Of a stretch of DNA of 64,000 nt, positions 58,506 to 64,000 are shown piece after piece (the stretch's first letter is position 1; each line of letters starts with the position of its first letter). The translations under genes and the position numbers were made by a program. The notes below the pieces were generated by a model that searched no databases, had not been told where the DNA came from, and worked only from the letters and a program-made list of their open reading frames with translations. This DNA comes from Avena insularis (Eukaryota; Streptophyta; Magnoliopsida; Poales; Poaceae), in NCBI GenBank assembly GCA_023614405.1, contig CM042685.1, forward strand, positions 188,948,257-189,012,256, written 5' to 3'.

Positions 58506-59385
58506 ACTAGGTAAATTAAAGAAATGTATTTCCTTCCCACCCTTATCATACTGACAAACATTTATAATAACACTATTTTCCATCTGACTGAAATGCAGTA
58601 CAAGCAGTGAGAAAGAAGGACACACAGCCAGAAAACTTGACCTCGACAGGTATATTATCTGAATCAACACAATCCCAAAAACTAACATGTAAGCACAGTG
58701 CACTTTATTAACCTTTATTACCCTATGGTAACAGTACTCGGTGAAATGTCGCTCGCCCGGACACAACGGAATAGCAACAAACCGACAGTTTTGAACAACC
58801 ACATCCAGTCTGTCTCTTTTGGATCAAGAAAAAAAAAACAGACGGTCCCTCCGCCTGCTACTATTATCTACCACAATGTAATATGTATAATTATCTACGT
58901 ACTGTTATGTATAATTACCTAGGCCACCAAATCATGTATGGACATATGGTACTTTGCTAGATAAACCCCCTTTTCATGCACATCATCTTTCCATTCCCTA
59001 GCTGATGACAACAAAGAAGCAATTCCACTTATACATGTGACACGATGGCCGAGCGCTGCAAACTACCTATACCGTTTCCACATTGTCAACTATTATTATA
59101 ACTAAACAACACAGATGTCTTAACTTTAAATGCGCATAAAAGTACCTTCTCCACGACAAAACAACGAATGCAAAACTAAGAGACACATGACAACATCATC
59201 AGCGCAGACAAAAGTAAGCACGTTTCTCTACTTATCCATATGATGATCTATTATACATATTAATATATAGTCCTAAATACTTATAACTTTCCAACACTCA
59301 TATTCACTATTATGTTACAAACTTTTACAGATCACTCACTAATTATCCAAACAAACAATTCATCCAACATAATTTTATCACGAGA

Positions 59386-59414
59386 GCGGCGTGTCGCCGC
59401 GACACATCCCCTAG
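59386..59414 (+). terminator. Helitron 3' terminus: hairpin and CTAG
   Basis: Stem GCGGC/GCCGC with loop GTGTC, then GACACATCCC and CTAG, followed by T. An alternative stem GTGTCG/CGACAC (59391-59405) overlaps it. This structure ends the rolling-circle transfer. Confidence 0.85.
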
Positions 59415-59892
59415 TTTATAACTGATAGGTACTGATCGAAGATATCCCAAGGACGATCTTGTCAGGGCAGCACACTAACACTGTTCTTCTGTACAAGCTG
59501 GGCAAGAACTGAAGAGTCCAAGAATAGACACTATTCTACCCATTGAAGAGCGAACTATTTGCAATTATCATCATGGTGCATCATTGAATCTGAACTTAAC
59601 AACTGCCAGTGGCATACAGTATACTACAGATATCAACACAAGCAGTCAAGAAGTGTGTTTAAGGTTTTGTACAAACTGGGAACAGGGGAAGATTAATGCA
59701 AGCTCACAGTTAGTTGAGGTGGCAGGATGCATCATGATCTGATCAGATGCTTGCTGTGGATCTTCCCAAGTGGATGTGGTGCAAATCAATGCCATCGAAC
59801 AGCAGCAAAAATAACTTGGTGCAGTACAACAACGCAAGCCTTCCTTGTCCGGTTCCTGCAGCCAGGCATGGCGCAGCGCTGCATGTGCTGTG
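59415..59892. other. Low-copy-looking sequence, nothing recognised
   Basis: Mixed composition without repeat ends. A short minus-strand frame (59646-59837) has no family similarity. It may be host sequence between the Helitron and the Copia element. Confidence 0.35.
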
Positions 59893-60302
59893 TGTTAGAA
59901 GTACTGTTAAGATCAACTAGTCTAGAATCATCACGGTAGATCTTTTTATGTAAAGTTCTAGTCGAAATCTGAGAGGGAGAGGGAGATCGGGAGAGAGGGG
60001 CAAACCTTCGGTGCGGCTCGAGGAGCCCGAGCCGGTGACCATCGGGGAGGGTGACGGCGTGAGCGTGGGCAGTGTGGCGGCGTCGGTGGTGCTTCCCGTC
60101 ACTCTGCGCGGACCCTCGATCGGAAGGGCGTGGGGAGTGACACACGATGAACCTCGTTAGTTGTGCCACCGGACCCCACCTCTTTATATATGTGCAGGTG
60201 ACAGGGGGCCACCAACCGGGAGGTTGGGCGTCCCCGATCAGGACGTGGTCAAGGGGTGTGATCGAGCCGTTGGGCTCGATCACGATTGAGATCAATCTAA
60301 CA
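59893..60302 (-). repeat. Copia 3' LTR, 410 bp
   Basis: Read from 60302: TGTTAGATTGATC ... ACTTCTAACA, with TGTTAGA/TCTAACA inverted ends. The TATA box CATATATAAAG is at 60181-60191 on the minus strand. A GC-rich leader with CT repeats follows (59970-60000). Confidence 0.85.
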
Positions 60303-60316
60303 TTCTCCCCCTTAAT
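60303..60316 (-). other. Polypurine tract of the minus-strand Copia element
   Basis: ATTAAGGGGGAGAA on the minus strand directly before the LTR start at 60302. Confidence 0.85.
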
Positions 60317-60480
60317 CTCAACTTTACTTTTAACTTTATACTTTACTCGTTTTATCACAGATCAGTACATAGAGCATGTTTCATCGTCACAGCTCAATTG
60401 CCGATAGAATCAGACAGCCACCATATACTTTTCTATTTTAAAACAAATCCTATTATTTTTGGGTCTTGATAGTCCATAAA

Positions 60481-62580
60481 TCACAGGCTTTCCATTAAAT
60501 CCATGTCGGCTATGTGTTCCCTGAACACATTGGGTGGTAAGCCTTTCGTTAGCGGATCCGCAAGCATATCCTTTGTCCTTATATGCTCGAGACTTATAGT
60601 TTGATCCTGGACTTTGTCCTTCACAACATAATACTTTATATCTATTGACTTTGTAGCATTACTCGACTTGTTGTTGTGAGCATAGAATACTGTGGGCTCG
60701 TTGTCACAGTACATCTTTAGTTGCCTGCTGATGCAGTCTACCACTTTCAAGTCGGGTAGAAATTTCTTTAACCATAACGCATGTCCCATGGCCTCATAAC
60801 ATGCTATAAATTCTGCATACATCGTAGATGATGCAACTATCGACTGTTTGGCGCTTCTCTACGAAATAGCACCTCCTGCGAGAGTAAAGACATACCCCGT
60901 CGTGGACTTTCTGTCGTCTTTATCTCCCGCAAAATCCGCATCTGAATACCCTCTTATTTCTAGGGAATCAGATCTTTTATATGTTAGCATGAGGCCGCTT
61001 GTGCCTTGCACATAACGCAAAGCTTTCTTTACCATTTTCCAGTGCTCTATGACTGAATTCTCTTGATATCTACCGAGTACCCCGGTGATAAAAGCTAAGT
61101 CAGGGCGTGTGCACACTTCTGCATACTGTAAGCTTCCAACGGCCGAAGCATATGGTACTGACTTTATTTGATCGATCTCATATTGGTTCTTTGGACATTT
61201 GAATTTTCCAAAACTATCGCCCTTGACTATGGGAGCAGGTGTTGCGTTACTCGCATGCATATTGTATTTTTTTAGAATCTTTTCACAATATGCTTTCTGC
61301 GACAGTCCTAACACTCCATTATTTCTATCTCGGTGAATTTCTATGGCTAGAACATAAGAAGCTTCACCAAGATCTTTCATGTCAAAGTTTGAAGACAAGA
61401 ACTTCTTTGTTTCTAGTAGTAGATTGACATCACTGCTAGCAAGCAAGATGTCATCCACATACATAATTAGGAAAATATATTGCCTGCTTTTAAACTTTGC
61501 ATAAATGCAGTTGTCCTCAACATTCTCTTTGAATCCAAATCTTTTAATTGTACCATTGAACTTTAAATACCACTGCCTAGAGGCTTGCTTTAAACCATAA
61601 ATGGATTTCTTTAGGCGGCATCCCATATGTCCCTTCCCCTCCATGAAAAAACCCTTGGGTTGTTTCATGTAAACGTTTTCTTCTAAATCTCCATTTAGAA
61701 ATGCCGTCTTAACATCCATTTGGTGCAACTCTAAATCAAAATATGCAACTAGTGCCATTATGATTCTGAAGGAATCCTTACATGAGACTGGAGAAAAAGT
61801 CTCATTGTAATCTACCCCTTCTCTTTGAGTAAAGCCTTTTGCCACAAGTCTAGCTTTGTACTTTTCTACATTCCCATTGGAGTCATACTTTGTTTTGTAG
61901 ACCCATTTGCATCCTACTGTTTTGGCTCCTTTAGGAATTTCCTCTAAGTCCCAAACATTGTTGGAACTCATTGAGTTCATTTCATCTTTCATTGCCTCCA
62001 CCCACTTGACTGAGTGAGGGATTCTCATGGCTTCTTCATATAAGGTAGGATCACCCTCCATATGAATTGTTTTTGTGTTGTATAATTTGTAAATTTCTTT
62101 AGAAATGGCTGGTCTTCGTTCTCTTTTAGACCTTCTAAGTTCGTCAGACTCTTGATCATTTCGTGCCTCAGGTTCTGGCACATTTGATGAGTGTGGCTGT
62201 TCCGGCTGCCTTTCGTGCTCAACAGTGGGTTCAGACGGCTCATGGCGGACAGGTTTCGGACCTTCTCCCATTGTTGTCACATGTGGAGTCACAACAGGTG
62301 TCGGCACCACAACCTCAGGGGTTGTAGATGGTGGCACAACAGGTAGCGAAAAAAATGGTTCCTGAGTCATCAGATTAGGTGCATGCACCCTCTTCTCCTC
62401 AAGATCAATTTTCCGAGCTACCATGCTCCCCCTCATCAATTCGTCCTCCAAGAAGACTACATGTCTCGTTTCTACAAACTTTGTGTATCTGTCAGGACAG
62501 TAGAAACGGTAACCTTTTGATCTATCTGGATAGCCAATGAAGTGGCAAGACACTGTTTTAGGGTCTAACTTTGCAATGTT
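60481..62580 (-). pseudogene. Copia RT and RNase H (minus strand), one stop
   Basis: A 564-codon open frame (62553-60859) starts inside the integrase C-terminus (HFIGYPDRSKGYRFYCPDRY). It then has a proline-rich linker and [78 protein letters not shown] and the catalytic IMYVDDILLASSD. RNase H has RGYSDADFAGDKDDRKSTTG. The frame hits TAG at 60859-60861 where ISWRSAK is expected. It continues in frame (RSAKQSIVASSTMYAEFIAC, HIRTKDMLADPLTKGLP) to the natural TGA at 60481-60483. Upstream, an A-run near 62590 shifts the frame. Confidence 0.92.
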
Positions 62581-62589
62581 TGGATTGAA

Positions 62590-63487
62590 ATTTTTTCCTC
62601 AGCTGGGCTCCCCTAGACCCTCAAGTGGCGCAGAGAGGGGACTCTGCCTATCCATAACTCATACGGTGTTTTGGGCACCGACTTACTTGGTACTCTGTTG
62701 AGAATGTGAATGGCGGTTTTAATCGCCTCCATCTACAATCCCAATGGGAGGGTGGAATAGCTCATCATGCTGCGCACCATATCCATAAGGGTACGGTTAC
62801 GCCTTTCAGCTACTCCATTTTGCTGAGGTTCGCCCGACATAGAATACTGAGCGACTATTCCATTTTCCTGTAGGAACCTTGCAAAAGGTCCAGGTAGTTG
62901 ACCATATGGAGTGTGCTGACCGTAGTACTCCCCCCCACGGTCGGACCGGACTATCTTAATTATTTTATCATGCTGATTTTCAACTTCAGCCTTGAAATTT
63001 TTAAATTTATCCAATGCCTCAGATCTTTATTTAATTGGATAAATATAACCATATCGGGAGTGATCATCCGTGAATGTTATGAACAAATCATAACCATCCA
63101 TACTTTTCATAGAAAACGGTCCACAAATATCAGTGTGGATGATTTCTAGTGTTGTTGTACTTCGGTTTGCACCCTTTTGATTTGCTTTACATATTTTGCT
63201 TTTATGCAATCTATGCATTGTTCGATATCTGAGAATTCTAACAGAGGAAGAATATCATTTTTAATGAGGCTTTCTATTCTTCCCCTCGAAATATGGCCTA
63301 ATCGACAATAGCATAACTTTGACGAGTCATGAGTTCGCTTTCTTTTCTTTTGTACACACATAAAACACTTTTTCACATAGTGATAACAAATAAAGCTCAT
63401 AGTGAAGCAAAACAACACCCACATAAGCATTATTAAACCATATGGCACACTTGCCATGTCCAAACACTCATAGTTATTTTTGTCCAC
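62590..63487 (-). pseudogene. Copia integrase (minus strand), fragmented
   Basis: From 63487 leftward the zinc-binding region reads CRLGHISRGRIESLIKND and CIDCIKAKYVKQ. The core has LEIIHTDICGPFSMKSMDGY (first D), a TAA near 63028, IIKIVRSDRGGEYYGQHTPY (second D) and SMSGEPQQNGVAERRNRTLM (E). A further stop at about 62733 and a frameshift near 62590 follow. It would insert cDNA into chromosomes if intact. Confidence 0.88.
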
Positions 63488-63700
63488 ATGGGATACTTAT
63501 CAAGTTTCTGTGTAATGAAGGCTTTTAGTCTTTTCTATGTCCCATTTTCTGGGGACATGCTATAATTGACAACAAAGGTGTCAAATTGTTGAGGCAGTGA
63601 AGCCATCACCAAGTGAACAAGAGTGCAACCTTTAGCTCCAAATCAGCATCCATGGGTTTAAGCTTGGCTGCCATGTAGCTCATCAGAAGTCTCTTATGCC
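63488..63700 (-). pseudogene. Copia gag fragment joined directly to integrase
   Basis: Minus-strand reading gives YMAAKLKPMDADLEL, a frame change, then LVHLVMASLPQQFDTFVVNY and SMSPENWDIEKTKAFITQKL, a Copia Gag core. Next to it comes the integrase zinc-binding region. The nucleocapsid knuckle and protease expected between them are missing, implying an internal deletion of several hundred bases. Confidence 0.7.
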
Positions 63701-64000
63701 ATGTGCACCTCCATTGTACCTTTCTGTCACCAGCTATTTCAGCAGATGTGGCATATGTCTTTTGAAGAACTAGTGAAATGGCTCTTTATATTTTTTATAA
63801 ACTACCATACAGAAGCACACTTTGCAATTGAGCCCGCATTAGCGTTCTCAATTGTGTTCTTTATAAAAATAATGCAACTTTTGTTGGTATTAAACATCTT
63901 TTGGTCCTCTAAGGTATATGCCATCTCTAATAGAGCATGGTCCCTTTTCTTTTCCTGCCATGCAACATCATCATCTTTTCTTCTTTAAACCACAATGATG
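63701..64000 (-). other. Probable upstream gag sequence, degraded
   Basis: Continues the minus-strand Copia element toward its 5' end. Short readable pieces only; no sustained frame. Confidence 0.35.

Larger units (their letters stand above)
53846..59414 (+). mobile_element. Helitron carrying a Rep-helicase N-terminal remnant and an RPA-like gene
   Basis: The 3' end is canonical: hairpin GCGGC-GTGTC-GCCGC (59386-59400), ten bases, then CTAG (59411-59414) before a T. The 5' end near 53846 reads TACCTATATATTAAGGACGG, resembling Triticeae Helitron starts (normally TC...) after an A. No terminal inverted repeats or target duplication are expected. Inside, on the plus strand, lie exons of an N-terminal Rep-helicase-like protein and an RPA70-like gene. 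The Rep and helicase catalytic domains are absent, so the element is non-autonomous. It lies about 470 bp beyond the ABCG stop codon. Confidence 0.75.
59893..64000 (-). mobile_element. Copia retrotransposon, 3' part, running off the right edge
   Basis: On the minus strand: 3' LTR at 60302-59893, polypurine tract, RNase H, RT, integrase and gag fragments going right. The 5' LTR lies beyond the window. The proteins are of the type found in Triticeae Angela-related Copia elements (SRGRIESLIKNDILPLLEFS, FSDIEQCIDCIKAKYVKQIK). Confidence 0.88.

Noticed and set aside
59646..59939. Short ORFs between the Helitron and the Copia LTR
   Set aside because: Under 75 codons, partly inside the LTR, and without family similarity.

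Overview
The window is plant nuclear DNA, almost certainly from a Triticeae grass (wheat, barley, rye or Aegilops). The evidence is nested Angela/BARE-like Copia LTRs, Athila-type and Tat-type Ty3/Gypsy elements, L1-type LINE remnants, Stowaway- and Tourist-like MITEs, a Helitron, and one intron-containing plant gene. I saw no rRNA or tRNA gene, CRISPR array or bacterial feature. Family names are recalled from general knowledge; no search was run.

Layout. 1-3722: three abutting or overlapping Copia-type LTRs. 3723-25763: an Athila-lineage Gypsy element flanked by the target-site duplication TCCAT, which split the third LTR (it resumes at 25764). A Tat-lineage Gypsy element (6343-18345) is nested in its gag/protease junction. 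That inner element carries decayed gag-pol, a second (aRH-type) RNase H, and on the opposite strand a five-exon gene with its own TATA box. 26025-31125: older repeats, short tandem duplications and a Stowaway MITE. 31131-36009: a young, nearly intact Copia element (TSD ACTCG, LTRs of 179 bp with 4 differences, one premature stop). 36393-40464: non-coding LTR/LARD-like sequence. 40465-47163: three LINE remnants, the largest with recognisable target-site duplications and itself interrupted by a solo LTR. 48042-53373: the only clear host gene, a ten-exon half-size ABCG transporter of the ABCG11/WBC11 (cuticular lipid export) type, with an exact 45-bp direct repeat in its upstream region. 53846-59414: a Helitron with hairpin and CTAG end, holding an N-terminal Rep-helicase remnant joined to an RPA70-like single-strand-binding protein gene. 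59893-64000: the 3' part of a minus-strand Copia element running off the right edge.

The most unusual features are the spliced antisense gene in the Tat element, the repeated polypurine-tract decamer CTCGGGGACT in the same element, and the RPA-bearing Helitron just downstream of the ABCG gene. LTR divergence (Copia about 2%, Tat about 3%, Athila about 4% over the parts compared) agrees with the nesting order.
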